64,000 nt of DNA. Source: Candidatus Methylospira mobilis. GTDB lineage: Bacteria > Pseudomonadota > Gammaproteobacteria > Methylococcales > Methylococcaceae. The translations under genes were made by a program, and so were the position numbers. The first letter of the stretch is position 1. Each line of letters starts with the position of its first letter. The stretch lies in contig NZ_CP044205.1 of NCBI RefSeq assembly GCF_009498235.1, positions 801,716-865,715 on the forward strand, written 5' to 3'. Below are positions 47,081-56,683 of this stretch, piece by piece. The notes beneath the pieces were generated by a model. That model saw nothing but the letters and a program-made list of their open reading frames with translations, did no database searches and was not told the origin of the DNA.

Positions 47081-48052
47081 TCAGCAATAGGGGTCCGGTT
47101 GCATCAGGTAGTTTTGCACATAATCACGCACCCCATCTTCCAGGGGCAGGAACGGATCGGTATATCCCGCCGCGCGCAGGCGATCAATGCGCGCTTCGGT
47201 AAAATATTGATACTTGCCTTCCAGATCCTCCGGCATATCTATCCAGGTAATATGCGGCTCACGCCCCGTGCCGGTCATGACCGCTGTGGCCAGATCGAGA
47301 AAGCTGCGCGCCTGTCCGGTGCCGATATTATAAATCCCGGAAACCCGCTCGTGTTCGATAAACCAGCATAATACCGCCGCAGCATCCTTGACGTGGATGA
47401 AATCGCGGCTTTGCATTCCGTCGGCTATCCCCTCGCGCCGGCTGCGGAAAAGCTTGACCGTGCCATTATCGCGAAACTGGTTGAAGCTGTGGAATGCCAC
47501 GCTGGCCATGCGCTGCTTGTGATATTCGTTGGGGCCATAGACATTGAAAAACTTGAAACCGGCCCATTGCGGAGGGGCGTATCCGGCCTCGACCTGCCGC
47601 ATGACCCATTGATCGAAAAAATGCTTGGAATAGCCATAGGCATTGAGCGGACGCAGATTTTCGATAGATGCATCGTCGTATCCCTGGTCGCCTGAACCGT
47701 AGGTTGCAGCCGAACTGGCGTAGAAGAATGGCACGCCTCTATCGGCGCACCAGCTCCACAGAAATTGCGAATGGCGGATATTGTGATCCAGTAAGCGGCC
47801 CCAGTCCTGTTCGGTAGTAGCGCTGATCGCGCCCATATGCACAATCGCGTTGACCTCGCCGGTGGCGTGTTCCAGCCAGCTGGGTAATTCATTTTTATCG
47901 AAATAGTTGGCGTAGCGCCTGTGGCACAAATTCTGCCATTGTTCGGGGTGCGTCATGCTGTCTACGATCACCAGATCGTCGCGTCCAAGGACGTTGAGCC
48001 GCCACGCGACCATGCTGCCTATCATGCCTCCACCGCCGGTAATTACGATCAT
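47081..48052 (-). CDS. hldD: ADP-L-glycero-D-manno-heptose 6-epimerase
   Basis: A 323-residue short-chain dehydrogenase fold epimerase finishing the LPS heptose donor. The NADP loop VITGGGGMIGSMVAW at the start, YASSAATYG and YGYSKHFFDQWV (Tyr-x3-Lys), then FFNVYGPNEYHKQRMASV are typical. ATG 48052 places the Rossmann loop at the N-terminus as in the family. First of the tightly spaced hldD-gmhA-hldE run. Confidence 0.95.
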   Translation of the reverse strand: MIVITGGGGMIGSMVAWRLNVLGRDDLVIVDSMTHPEQWQNLCHRRYANYFDKNELPSWLEHATGEVNAIVHMGAISATTEQDWGRLLDHNIRHSQFLWSWCADRGVPFFYASSAATYGSGDQGYDDASIENLRPLNAYGYSKHFFDQWVMRQVEAGYAPPQWAGFKFFNVYGPNEYHKQRMASVAFHSFNQFRDNGTVKLFRSRREGIADGMQSRDFIHVKDAAAVLCWFIEHERVSGIYNIGTGQARSFLDLATAVMTGTGREPHITWIDMPEDLEGKYQYFTEARIDRLRAAGYTDPFLPLEDGVRDYVQNYLMQPDPYC

Positions 48053-48127
48053 GCGGTTACCTCTGTAGTGAGATTGCGTTTTCAACTATCGGCAAAAGCG
48101 CCGGTAATCCGTGCGGGAAAGATGAGT

Positions 48128-48862
48128 TCATAGGCCGGTAAGATAACGAAAGGCGCTGATCAGGTGCCAGCGCAGGTGTTTGATGCTGCGATGGCTGGCC
48201 CTGCGCGCGTCGTGTACTATCGACCATCCCGGCACCAGCAGCACCAGCCAGCCGGCGTGCTGCAAGCGCCGGCAAATATCGGCATCTTCCATATACATAA
48301 AAAAGCGTTCGTCAAACCCCTGAACTTCGGCAAAAGCTTCACGGCGAAATATAACAAATATGCCGGCCACCCAATCGACGGCAACCGGGCTCAAATTCGG
48401 GCAATAATCGAGTTTGCCGCGGAAACCGAATACGCTCCAGAATCCGAGTACGCGACGGATGAGCCGCAACACGGTAGGGAACCTGCGGGCATTATCTTCC
48501 TCTCCCCCTTGCGGCGACAACACGGTCGGCGCGCAGGCGCCAATGTTGCTGTCAGCAAAAGAGGCCAGTAAAGCGCCCGGATCAGACAGCGGCAAACGCA
48601 CGTCCGGATTGACAATCGCAAAATAGCGGCCCTGAGCCAGCGCAAATGCCGCATTATGATTCGCGCCGAAGCCCTTGGGCGTATGGTTTCTCACTACACG
48701 CAACGGCAAATCGGTCAGTTCCGACAGAAAATCGTCCCTTTCCGGCAGGTTCAAAGTCAAAATAATCTCAAAATCCGTTATCTGCAGCGCACGCATATCT
48801 GTAAGCAAGCGCCGAACCAGGTCGCCTTGTTCGTGACTGATTATCGAGAATGAAATAAACAC
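48128..48862 (-). CDS. Family 2 glycosyltransferase (rhamnosyltransferase-like)
   Basis: A 244-residue GT-A enzyme. NHTPKGFGANHNAAFALAQG and FAIVNPDVRLP give the nucleotide-sugar and metal (Asp-x-Arg/Asp) region, and GFDERFFMYMEDADICRRLQHAGW the acceptor-side ED motif of WbbL-type enzymes. It probably adds a sugar to LPS, given the heptose genes 75 bases downstream. The start is GTG at 48862. Confidence 0.82.
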   Translation of the reverse strand: MFISFSIISHEQGDLVRRLLTDMRALQITDFEIILTLNLPERDDFLSELTDLPLRVVRNHTPKGFGANHNAAFALAQGRYFAIVNPDVRLPLSDPGALLASFADSNIGACAPTVLSPQGGEEDNARRFPTVLRLIRRVLGFWSVFGFRGKLDYCPNLSPVAVDWVAGIFVIFRREAFAEVQGFDERFFMYMEDADICRRLQHAGWLVLLVPGWSIVHDARRASHRSIKHLRWHLISAFRYLTGL

Positions 48863-48939
48863 GGCAACTCTTCAGCTCACAGGGTCTGTATTGGGTAATA
48901 TGTCATTAAGCTTAACCATTCGTGATAATAACCGAGTCA

Positions 48940-50589
48940 TCAGCGCCATGCATTTAATAGTATGAATACGCCCGCTCCGGCGGCAAACGCAGCAATCTGC
49001 TTCAGCTCTTCCAGCGGCAATAAGGCGCCTGCGGCATCGCCATGCGCCAGCACCGCAGCAGAGACGATCAGCGCGCCACCCGTCAGGCCGCTTACGGAAC
49101 TGCGCCGGTTACGGCGCAGTTCCGTGGATAAGGTATCCAGGCTACGGTTGTTGTGACGGGTTTCCGCATGGCTATTGTTCGCTACGTGCGTCAGGGCATG
49201 ATGAATCAATCCGGGTACTTCCGGCCATTGCTGCGCCCATTCCGGCAAATGCCCGCGTACTTTATGGTAGACCGCCTGAGGCCCCACCTGCGCCTTGAAC
49301 CAGTTTTCCAGAAACGGCTTCGCGGTTTTCCAAAGATCGAGCTCGGGGTAAAGGTCGCGCCCGAGTCCTTCGATATTCAACAATGTTTTCTGTAACAGCA
49401 CCAACTGCGGTTGCACTTCCATATCAAAACGCCGGGCGACCTGAAACAGTCGTAACAGCAAATGACCGTAGGATATTTCCTTTAGCGGCTTTTCAAAAAT
49501 CGGTTCGCAAACGCTGCGGATCGCGGATTCGAATTCTTCGACGCGCGTGCTCGGCGGCACCCATCCCGATTCGATATGCATTTCCGCTACCCGGCGATAA
49601 TCGCGATTGAAAAAAGCGCGGAAATTTTCGGCCACGTAATGCTGATCCTGACGCGAAATACTACCGACGATACCGAAATCTATCGCGATGTATTTAGACC
49701 CCGGAGCAACGAAAATGTTCCCCGGATGCATGTCTGCATGGAAAAAATTATCGCGAAAAACCTGGGTAAAAAATATCTCGACTCCGCGTTCGGCCAAAAG
49801 CTTCAAGTTTACCCCTTCACGTTTCAGCTGTGCGACATCGCCGACCGGAATACCGCTGACGCGCTCCATGACCATGATCGGTTGGCGCGTATATTCCCAG
49901 TGCACCTTGGGGATATAGAGCATCTCGGAGTCGATAAAGCGCCGGCGGATTTCGGATGCGTTGGCCGCCTCGCGCACCATGTCCAGCTCATCCAGCAGGG
50001 TTTTCTCGAATTCGGCCACTACCTCGACCGGCCGCAGACGCTTCGCGTCCGGCCAAAAACGCCAGGCCAGGCCAGCCAGCTCATAGAGCACGCCGATGTC
50101 GGAACGGATGCGCTTCTCCACGCCGGGCCGCAGCACCTTGACGACTACCTCCGAACCGTCGCTCAGGCGAGCGGCATGCACCTGCGCGATGGATGCCGAC
50201 GCCAGCGCCGTTTCTTCGAACGCCTGAAATATTTCGAGTACCGGCTTGCCCAGCGCCTGCTCGATTATCCTGCGCGCATCTTCGCCGGGAAAAGGCGGTA
50301 CGCGATCCTGCAGTTTGACCAATTCGGAGGCAATATCTTCCGGCAGCAGGTCGCGTCGCGTAGACAGGGTCTGCCCGAATTTGACGAAAATCGGACCCAG
50401 CTCTTCCAAAGCCTGCCGGATCCTGACGCCGCGCGCCTCCTGCCGTCCGCGCCGCCAGTATCCGGGCGTCAACGCGGCAAGAAACTGTATCGGAGCCGAT
50501 AATCGCGTGGAAAACAGCATTTCGTCCAGCCCGTGCCGGATCAACACTCTCTGAATATGTAACAAACGGGCAAGTACTCTCGGACGCAT
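48940..50589 (-). CDS. ubiB: Ubiquinone biosynthesis regulatory protein UbiB
   Basis: A 549-residue atypical kinase/ATPase of the ABC1 family that supports ubiquinone synthesis at the membrane. GPIFVKFGQTLSTRRDLLPEDIASELVKLQD (the KxGQ motif), ASASIAQVHAA, the VVVKVLRPG lysine, NFFHADMHPGNIFVAPG and YIAIDFGIVG are intact. Two C-terminal hydrophobic stretches (VSGLTGGALIVSAAVLAHG and the last 20 residues) anchor it. It is 228 bases after ubiJ. Confidence 0.94.
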   Translation of the reverse strand: MRPRVLARLLHIQRVLIRHGLDEMLFSTRLSAPIQFLAALTPGYWRRGRQEARGVRIRQALEELGPIFVKFGQTLSTRRDLLPEDIASELVKLQDRVPPFPGEDARRIIEQALGKPVLEIFQAFEETALASASIAQVHAARLSDGSEVVVKVLRPGVEKRIRSDIGVLYELAGLAWRFWPDAKRLRPVEVVAEFEKTLLDELDMVREAANASEIRRRFIDSEMLYIPKVHWEYTRQPIMVMERVSGIPVGDVAQLKREGVNLKLLAERGVEIFFTQVFRDNFFHADMHPGNIFVAPGSKYIAIDFGIVGSISRQDQHYVAENFRAFFNRDYRRVAEMHIESGWVPPSTRVEEFESAIRSVCEPIFEKPLKEISYGHLLLRLFQVARRFDMEVQPQLVLLQKTLLNIEGLGRDLYPELDLWKTAKPFLENWFKAQVGPQAVYHKVRGHLPEWAQQWPEVPGLIHHALTHVANNSHAETRHNNRSLDTLSTELRRNRRSSVSGLTGGALIVSAAVLAHGDAAGALLPLEELKQIAAFAAGAGVFILLNAWR

Positions 50590-50817
50590 CAGTTCATTTT
50601 CCGTAAACTATGATTGGAGTTTGGTTGGCTCGAACCGTGTTGCCTGCATGGCTTGCCGCTATTCGGTCGAAAGGGACGTTGCCCTGCAGCCATTCATAGG
50701 CGTTTGGGCTGCGCTCCGCACTTCGCGCGTCTCTGTTTATCCATACGAATTTATCCCACATTCCCTGCCGGAACGGCGAGCATGTTTTTTTTCGGAATAG
50801 GCCGGCTTTCATGCGCA

Positions 50818-51483
50818 TCAAACTGCCGCGTCCGTTGTGCTGGAGTAGCGCGCATTCTTTCGTGCCTGTAATTGCTGTATGCGTGCTTCCAGCCGTTCCA
50901 CATCGGCGCGTAACTCATCGACCTGCGCACAATACACTTCCATTTCGCCGGAAGACGGTAAATGGCGGCTTTCTTCCTGCAGGTATTCCCCGACATCCAC
51001 ATGCATTGTGGATAACGCATCCCTCGCCCAGGCTTTGCCGGAACGCAGGCTTTCGAACAGGCTTTCGGACAGACTCCGCCCAACCAGATCCGAAGACTGC
51101 CTTTCCCAATCGATCTCCAGTTGGGATAACAGCGATTGCAGGCGTTTGGCGGTATCGGCATTGCCAGAAATTCTGATATCGCCGGAAAACAGGATTTCCG
51201 GGGCGGAGGGATTCAGCATCATGCGCATGAACGCCATCGGTGAGCCGCTGATCACCGCATCGGGTTCGCAGGCAAGCTTATCGTAAAAGCTCAGGCCGGT
51301 CAGTGTCGGACATACTGACACCGACGGCCCCAGTGGGGCGAGTTCGAGTCTGATGATCTTGCCGGCAATCGGCGTCAAGTATTTTATATTTTCGGGATTA
51401 CGCGCCAGCAGACGCGCCGCCGCGTCTTCCACCAGCGCCCAGAACCCCTGCGGCAATGTAATAGGCGAGGCGTCCTTTTCCAT
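50818..51483 (-). CDS. ubiJ: Ubiquinone biosynthesis accessory factor UbiJ (SCP2 domain)
   Basis: A 221-residue lipid-binding protein that scaffolds the late ubiquinone enzymes. The N-terminal SCP2-like part includes VISGSPMAFMRMMLNPS and ILFSGDIRISGNADTAKRLQSLLSQLEIDWE, typical of UbiJ; the C-terminus is a coiled coil (VDELRADVERLEARIQQLQARK). It lies between ubiE (three bases upstream) and ubiB, the usual ubiEJB order. Confidence 0.9.
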   Translation of the reverse strand: MEKDASPITLPQGFWALVEDAAARLLARNPENIKYLTPIAGKIIRLELAPLGPSVSVCPTLTGLSFYDKLACEPDAVISGSPMAFMRMMLNPSAPEILFSGDIRISGNADTAKRLQSLLSQLEIDWERQSSDLVGRSLSESLFESLRSGKAWARDALSTMHVDVGEYLQEESRHLPSSGEMEVYCAQVDELRADVERLEARIQQLQARKNARYSSTTDAAV

Positions 51484-51486
51484 AAA

Positions 51487-52233
51487 TCAGAGTTTATAGC
51501 CGCGATGAACCGCTACAACGCCATGGGTCAGATTGAAATACTCGCATCGTTCGAAACCGGCGGTCGCCATCATCTGCTTCAGAGTTTCCTGATTGGGGTG
51601 CATGCGGATGGATTCCGCAAGATAGCGGTAGCTTTCAGCATCGTTGGCTACCAGCTTTCCCATCAGCGGCAAGAACTTGAAGGAGTAAAAGTCATAGGTT
51701 TTTTTCAGAAGGGAACCCTGCACTTCGGAAAATTCGAGAATAATCGCCCGCCCGCCCGGCTTCAGCACATTGAAAATGGAACGTAATGCTTCCTCCTTAT
51801 GCGTCACATTACGTAATCCGAACGCGATGCAGACGCAATCGAACTGATTATCGGCGAACGGCAGCTTTTCCGCATCGATCTGGGCATATTGCACGTTGCC
51901 GCTTATGCCCTGATCCAGTAGCCTGTCGCGTCCGCGGCTGAGCATGGCGGCATTGATATCGGACAACACCACCTGCCCGGCGTCTCCGACGCGTTTTTGA
52001 AACAGCAGCGTCATATCCCCGGTTCCACCTGCAAGATCAAGTACTTTTTCGCCGTAACGAACATGACTCAATTGCAGCGCGATACGCTTCCATATGCGAT
52101 GTATGCCCATGGACATCAGGTCGTTCATTACATCGTATTTGTTCGCTACGGAATCGAATACGTTTTTTACCAGCTTCGCCTTGTCTTCCGCAGCTACTTC
52201 GCGGAAACCGAAATGTGTTTTGTCTTCAGCCAT
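51487..52233 (-). CDS. ubiE: Ubiquinone/menaquinone biosynthesis C-methyltransferase
   Basis: A 248-residue SAM methyltransferase acting on 2-methoxy-6-polyprenyl-benzoquinol. [15 protein letters not shown] near residue 68 is the SAM loop; [19 protein letters not shown] and [24 protein letters not shown] are strongly conserved in UbiE. First gene of ubiE-ubiJ-ubiB. Confidence 0.96.
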   Translation of the reverse strand: MAEDKTHFGFREVAAEDKAKLVKNVFDSVANKYDVMNDLMSMGIHRIWKRIALQLSHVRYGEKVLDLAGGTGDMTLLFQKRVGDAGQVVLSDINAAMLSRGRDRLLDQGISGNVQYAQIDAEKLPFADNQFDCVCIAFGLRNVTHKEEALRSIFNVLKPGGRAIILEFSEVQGSLLKKTYDFYSFKFLPLMGKLVANDAESYRYLAESIRMHPNQETLKQMMATAGFERCEYFNLTHGVVAVHRGYKL

Positions 52234-52271
52234 GCAGTAATCTCGTTATTAGTGTGTTCGGCATCCCGGCT

Positions 52272-52634
52272 TTACGCCTGTTGACGCTCATATCCCGCTT
52301 CTTTCAGCTTGTGCAGATACTCGCCCCAGCGTTCGCGCTGATGGACGCAAAGATCATAAAGCGTTTCCCAGGTATAAATCCCGGTATTGTGTCCGTCGCT
52401 GAAGGTTGGGCAAATTCCATAACCGCCTACCGGCCGAATTGCGTTAATACTGACCTGTTCCTTGCCTGTCTGCAATACTTCCTGTCCCGGACCGTGTCCG
52501 CACACTTCCGCGGAGGGCGAGTAAACGCGCAAATATTCACACGGTAATTGAAAAATCCTGCCGTCATCGTAGACCAGCTCGAGCGTACGCCGGATTTGAT
52601 GCAGCTTGATTTCCAATGGCGCCGGCGCAGTCAT
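52272..52634 (-). CDS. DUF971 (GBBH-like N-terminal) protein
   Basis: A 120-residue protein with the DUF971 fold: LEIKLHQIRRTLELVYDDGR, YLRVYSPSAEVCGHGP, INAIRPVGGYGICPTFSDGH and GIYTWETLYDLC. The domain binds zinc in some proteins and is linked to Fe-S work in others; here the function is unknown. ATG 52634 is used, but a GTG at 52643 overlapping the hslU stop is possible. It sits between hslU and ubiE on the same strand, an order repeated in several gamma- and betaproteobacteria. Confidence 0.82.
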   Translation of the reverse strand: MTAPAPLEIKLHQIRRTLELVYDDGRIFQLPCEYLRVYSPSAEVCGHGPGQEVLQTGKEQVSINAIRPVGGYGICPTFSDGHNTGIYTWETLYDLCVHQRERWGEYLHKLKEAGYERQQA

Positions 52635-52639
52635 AAGCG

Positions 52640-53959
52640 TCACAGAATATAGCGGCTCAGGTCTTCGTCCTGCGCCAGTTCGTTGAGATAGCGATTAACG
52701 TATTCGGCATCAATCACCACTTTTTCACCGGCATGATCGACCGCTTCGAACGACAGTGTTTCCAGCAAGCGCTCGAGTACCGTATGCAGACGGCGCGCGC
52801 CGATATTTTCAGTGCGTTCGTTCACTTCAAATCCGATTTCGGCGATACGCCGCACGCCTTCCTCGCTGAACGCCAGTTCCACGCCTTCGGTTGCCATCAG
52901 TGCAACGTACTGTTCGGTTAGCGATGAGTCCGGTTCGGTCAGAATACGCACGAAATCGTCGGCCAGCAATGCTTCGAGCTCCACGCGTATCGGGAAGCGT
53001 CCCTGCATTTCGGGGATCAGATCCGAAGGCTTGGACAAATGAAACGCGCCGGAAGCGATAAAAAGGATATGGTCGGTGCGTATCATGCCGAACTTGGTGC
53101 TGACGGTGCAGCCTTCGACCAGCGGCAACAGATCACGCTGTACGCCTTCGCGCGAAATATCCGGCCCGCCGTAATCGGAGCGCTTGCAGATCTTGTCGAT
53201 CTCATCGATAAATACGATGCCGTTCTGCTCGACCGAAACCACCGCGCGCTGCTTGATATCGTCTTCATCAACCAGGCGCGCCGCTTCTTCTTCGCGCAAC
53301 GCCTTCAGCGCATCTTTTACGCGCAGTTTGCGGGTCTGGCGTTTGGCGTTGCCCATGTTCTGCAGCAGGCTTTGCAACTGGCTGCTCATTTCTTCCATAC
53401 CCGGCGGCGCCATGATTTCGACGCCGACAGCGGCGGCTTGCAGCTCGATTTCGATTTCCTTGTCGTCCAGTTCGCCATCACGCAGTTTACGGCGAAACTT
53501 CTGGCGCGTACCGGATTCGACATCCGCTTCCGCCCAGGTATCGCTGCCCGGCAACAATGCGTTCAATACCGTTTCTTCGGCCGCCGCTACGGCAGCCGAT
53601 TGTACGCGCAGCATTTCCGCCTGACGCAACTGCTTGACGGCCACATCGATCAAGTCGCGGATAATGGATTCGACATCGCGTCCGACATAACCGACTTCTG
53701 TGAACTTGGTCGCCTCCACCTTGATAAAGGGTGCTTGCGCCAGACGCGCCAGACGGCGTGCGATTTCGGTTTTACCAACGCCGGTAGGACCTATCATCAA
53801 AATATTTTTCGGCGTGATTTCCTCGCGTAGCCCAGGTTCCACCTGTCCGCGTCTCCAGCGATTGCGCAATGCGATCGCAACCGCACGTTTGGCGGCGGAC
53901 TGGCCGACGATGTGCTTGTCGAGCTCCTGGACTATTTCTTTTGGCGTCATCTGTGTCAT
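52640..53959 (-). CDS. hslU: HslU ATPase subunit of the HslUV protease
   Basis: A 439-residue AAA+ unfoldase (E. coli 443). [34 protein letters not shown] leads to Walker [17 protein letters not shown] near residue 56, the pore loop GYVGRD, the I-domain (about 110-240), Walker [12 protein letters not shown], and a C-terminal ending LSRYIL which docks into HslV. It feeds unfolded substrates to HslV. Nine bases separate the two genes. Confidence 0.97.
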   Translation of the reverse strand: MTQMTPKEIVQELDKHIVGQSAAKRAVAIALRNRWRRGQVEPGLREEITPKNILMIGPTGVGKTEIARRLARLAQAPFIKVEATKFTEVGYVGRDVESIIRDLIDVAVKQLRQAEMLRVQSAAVAAAEETVLNALLPGSDTWAEADVESGTRQKFRRKLRDGELDDKEIEIELQAAAVGVEIMAPPGMEEMSSQLQSLLQNMGNAKRQTRKLRVKDALKALREEEAARLVDEDDIKQRAVVSVEQNGIVFIDEIDKICKRSDYGGPDISREGVQRDLLPLVEGCTVSTKFGMIRTDHILFIASGAFHLSKPSDLIPEMQGRFPIRVELEALLADDFVRILTEPDSSLTEQYVALMATEGVELAFSEEGVRRIAEIGFEVNERTENIGARRLHTVLERLLETLSFEAVDHAGEKVVIDAEYVNRYLNELAQDEDLSRYIL

Positions 53960-53968
53960 GGGGGTCGG

Positions 53969-54529
53969 TTAACTTGTGGTCTGAGCGAGGTCTGTGTCCA
54001 GTTCTTCTATGGTCAGACTGTGATTGGTATAAATACAAATATCTGCGGCGATATGCAGGGCCTTCTCGACTATTTCGCTGGCTGTCAGCGTGGAGTTTTC
54101 CAGCAGCGCGCGCGCCGCCGACTGTGCAAAAGGGCCGCCGGAGCCAATGGCAATCAAGCCGTTTTCCGGTTCGATTACGTCTCCGGTGCCCGAAATAATC
54201 AGCGACGACTTGCTGTCGGCAACCGCCAGTAATGCCTCCAGCCGGCGTAACGCGCGATCTGTGCGCCAATCCTTGACCAGTTCCACCGCTGCGCGCGTCA
54301 AGTTTCCGCGCTGCTTTTCCAACTGCCCTTCGAAACGTTCGAACAGCGTAAAAGCATCGGCGGTCGCGCCGGCAAACCCGGCGATTACCTGTCCATGATA
54401 AAGCCTGCGCACCTTGCGCGCATTTCCCTTCATCACCGTGTTGCCCAGTGTAACCTGACCGTCGCCGCCGATAACGACGCTATTGCCCCGGCGTACCGAG
54501 ACGATGGTTGTACCGTGAAATGTTTCCAC
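53969..54529 (-). CDS. hslV: HslV peptidase subunit
   Basis: A 186-residue threonine peptidase of the bacterial proteasome-like HslUV. The catalytic Thr follows a short propeptide (METFHG then [10 protein letters not shown]), and [24 protein letters not shown] and [19 protein letters not shown] are typical. The start is GTG at 54529, giving the usual five- to six-residue propeptide. Heat-shock control is expected for the family; I see no convincing sigma-32 box. Confidence 0.96.
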   Translation of the reverse strand: METFHGTTIVSVRRGNSVVIGGDGQVTLGNTVMKGNARKVRRLYHGQVIAGFAGATADAFTLFERFEGQLEKQRGNLTRAAVELVKDWRTDRALRRLEALLAVADSKSSLIISGTGDVIEPENGLIAIGSGGPFAQSAARALLENSTLTASEIVEKALHIAADICIYTNHSLTIEELDTDLAQTTS

Positions 54530-54684
54530 ACAAAACTCGCGTCTAAAAGGAGTGAAATTCTACACAATTTTCCGCAACAAATCCGTTCTTTGTTAATTCA
54601 TGCGCTTGTTCAATTGTTGCGCAATTGCTGTAATGTTCATGTAGGGTGCGACACCGATCTGTAGCCAACCCAGAAAGCGAAGTC

Positions 54685-54873
54685 ATGAACCAGCACAAGT
54701 TTATCCACGATATCCCGAATACACGCAAGCCGCGTGACGGAAAACCCGGGTTCGCACTCATCGTGATTGTCGGATTGATCACTGCCGGTTTGGTTTATTT
54801 GAAAACGCAAAGAGATTATCAGCAGGCGCTGCAAAACTACCGTAATTTGTCGAAGATAGAGCGATTCAAATAG
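54685..54873 (+). CDS. Small single-span membrane protein
   Basis: A 62-residue protein: a charged N-terminus (HDIPNTRKPRDGKPG), one membrane helix (FALIVIVGLITAGLVYL) and a short coiled tail (TQRDYQQALQNYRNLSK). It is divergent from hslV. No family is recognised, and the ribosome site (GAAAGCGAAG) is only fair. Confidence 0.45.
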   Translation: MNQHKFIHDIPNTRKPRDGKPGFALIVIVGLITAGLVYLKTQRDYQQALQNYRNLSKIERFK

Positions 54874-55118
54874 CGCGGCAGTTTGGCGGTCGTCAGAGAA
54901 ATTTGACCGGAGAGAATTTTTGGGCGCGTGGGTATTTTGTTTCGACGGTAGGTTTAGACGAAGCGACGGTGAGGGCCTATATTCGTAAGCAGGAGCAAGA
55001 TGATGAACGTTATGAGCAGATGAGGTTAGGGGGTTATAGGTACAGCCGCCTTGGGCGACTCATGATTTTCTAGCGCTTTTGAGGCGCTCACCTAATAAGC
55101 CCCCGGTTTTGCCGGGGG
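54873..55118 (+). mobile_element. IS200/IS605-family 3' remnant with right-end hairpin
   Basis: Directly after the small membrane protein a frame reads the C-terminus of a Y1 (TnpA) transposase: LTGENFWARGYFVSTVGLDE, VRAYIRKQEQDDERYEQMRL, ending at TAG 55071-55073. The catalytic HUH and Tyr parts are absent. Downstream, CCCCCGG (55100-55106) and CCGGGGG (55112-55118) form the kind of hairpin that marks the right end of these elements. The left half has been lost. Confidence 0.7.
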
Positions 55119-55132
55119 TAATTTAACTGGTC

Positions 55133-55330
55133 ATGGGTGGAATAGAGGCGTTCGTCGGCGATGGTGCGCTGAAGGAAAAGCCGGAGCGGGTCGTCGGTTT
55201 GTTTTACCGTTACAATCTCACCAGCTCGCTATGGATCAGCGCCGACTACCGGTTTATTGGAAATCCCGGCTACAACGCCAACCGCGGCCCGGTCAATATT
55301 TTCAGCGTACGCGCGCACGCAGAGTTTTAA
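55133..55330 (+). pseudogene. Outer-membrane porin C-terminal fragment
   Basis: A 65-residue frame ending in beta-strand sequence SSLWISADYRFIGNPGYNAN and NIFSVRAHAEF, with the terminal Phe typical of outer-membrane barrels and a DYxxIxNPxYNxxRGPV pattern seen at the end of OprB-like carbohydrate porins. No signal peptide or earlier strands are present, and the IS200 end abuts its left side, so the rest was probably lost with or after that insertion. Confidence 0.6.
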
Positions 55331-55335
55331 GACGG

Positions 55336-56091
55336 CTATTTAAATCCTTTGGCTAATTTATCCAGCAGGTTGCGGCGCCGTATTTTGAAGCGAATCCAGT
55401 GTTCCAGCCGGTCGATAAGGCTGCGCCCGATGTAGCGCCGCCGCACCAGATATTCTTCTTCCATGGCTGCCAGGCGGTTGCTGGTCGGCAGACCGCCTTC
55501 ATGCACGCGCAACGCGGCCAGCGGCGGTTCGTCGATTACAGCAGGGTCGCCTCGTAGCGCCAGTTTGAGCCATAGATCATAGCCTTGTGCAAATTTTAGG
55601 GATTCGTCGAATCCGCCTGCCTGCTCCATCCAGTCGCGCCGGACAAAGATGGCCGGATGAGGAATAAAGTTTTCACGCAGCAGGCCTTTGCGGGAGTAAG
55701 GGAGAGCGGTAACGCCGTCCGCCAATTGCCGTCCGCCGATATCGTATACGATACGTCCGAATGCCCAGCCGGTAGCGTCCGAAAATGAGCCTGCTACGCG
55801 GCTGAGCGCGTCAGGCGCAAGATAATAATGATCATAGCGCAGATGAGCGACCACATCGCCGCTGGCTACGCGGCCGCCTTCGTTCATGGCGTGCGCAACG
55901 CCACCGCGTATGTTATGCAGGACATGCACTTCGCGAGGGATGGCCGCGATGCGCTCGAGCGTGCCGTCAGTCGAACCGCCATCCACAAAAATGTATTCTA
56001 TTTCCGGGTAATCCTGTGCAAGCACCGATGCTATGGATTGCTCGAGATAAGATTCGCTGTTCCATGTACAGGTAATGATGGATATTTTCAT
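55336..56091 (-). CDS. Family 2 glycosyltransferase
   Basis: A 251-residue GT-A enzyme. ISIITCTWNSESYLEQSIAS, IEYIFVDGGSTDGTLERI (nucleotide site) and AHAMNEGGRVASGDVVAHLRYD, in which the usual Asp-x-Asp lies around LRYDHY where family members often have LNADD, place it near WcaA/colanic-acid type transferases. The weaker metal motif is odd. It faces the porin fragment and has no glycan cluster around it. Confidence 0.78.
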   Translation of the reverse strand: MKISIITCTWNSESYLEQSIASVLAQDYPEIEYIFVDGGSTDGTLERIAAIPREVHVLHNIRGGVAHAMNEGGRVASGDVVAHLRYDHYYLAPDALSRVAGSFSDATGWAFGRIVYDIGGRQLADGVTALPYSRKGLLRENFIPHPAIFVRRDWMEQAGGFDESLKFAQGYDLWLKLALRGDPAVIDEPPLAALRVHEGGLPTSNRLAAMEEEYLVRRRYIGRSLIDRLEHWIRFKIRRRNLLDKLAKGFK

Positions 56092-56683
56092 TGCGAATCA
56101 ACTATGTTAGACGCCATGCGCGATAGTGCGCATGGTGGGGCCGAGCCGCCGTCATATATGGCGGCGCCCGGTGTTAAAGCGTTTTCATGATCTGACATCT
56201 CGATAACTTCCATGAGCTGCTTTGCGCTAAGCATAGTTGTTTATTGAATAAGTCGCTTCGAATAAAAGCCGGTAACTATTCAGCTACGGGCATTGGATCT
56301 GGGGCGAAGGCTGTCGAGACACGCCGTAATCCTTGCCTTCGACTATGCTCAGGACACGCCTGTCATAGTCGGTTTCGCCATAATTTCCCCCAGCCCTTAA
56401 CCCAGCGTCAAACTCGATGATACTGAGTCGTTACAAAGATCGTAATTATTCTGTGACCGGTTTTGGGGCTGCGGAACAAGCCGTCTTTCCCTGAATGCGG
56501 TTTTTCCGGAAACCTTTCCTGATGGGACGCAGCGTTGGTAAATCGGCAAACTTTTAACGGCACTGGCCTCTTCAAATGCAGGGTCTTACTTCCGCGCAGC
56601 CTGATGGTACGCAATAACTTCATGAATAAATGGTCATATTATGTGTAATATTTTCGGTAGATTCAAGGCGAAGCAGGACGCGG
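56092..56683. other. Gap with AAGGCTGTCGAGAC repeat
   Basis: No gene is supported here. AAGGCTGTCGAGACACGCC at 56307-56325 followed by CTTCGACTATGCTCAGGACA near 56337 belongs to the repeat family also seen at 27867 and 62008. A 71-codon minus frame near 56408-56623 is rich in basic residues and lacks a ribosome site. Confidence 0.45.

Noticed and set aside
49576..50502. A 308-codon plus-strand frame
   Set aside because: Antisense to ubiB, which has all its family motifs; no domain pattern in the plus frame.
50594..50821. A 75-codon frame between ubiJ and ubiB
   Set aside because: Four-base overlap with ubiJ is tempting, but it lacks a ribosome site and a recognisable family, and ubiJ and ubiB are often separated by non-coding DNA.
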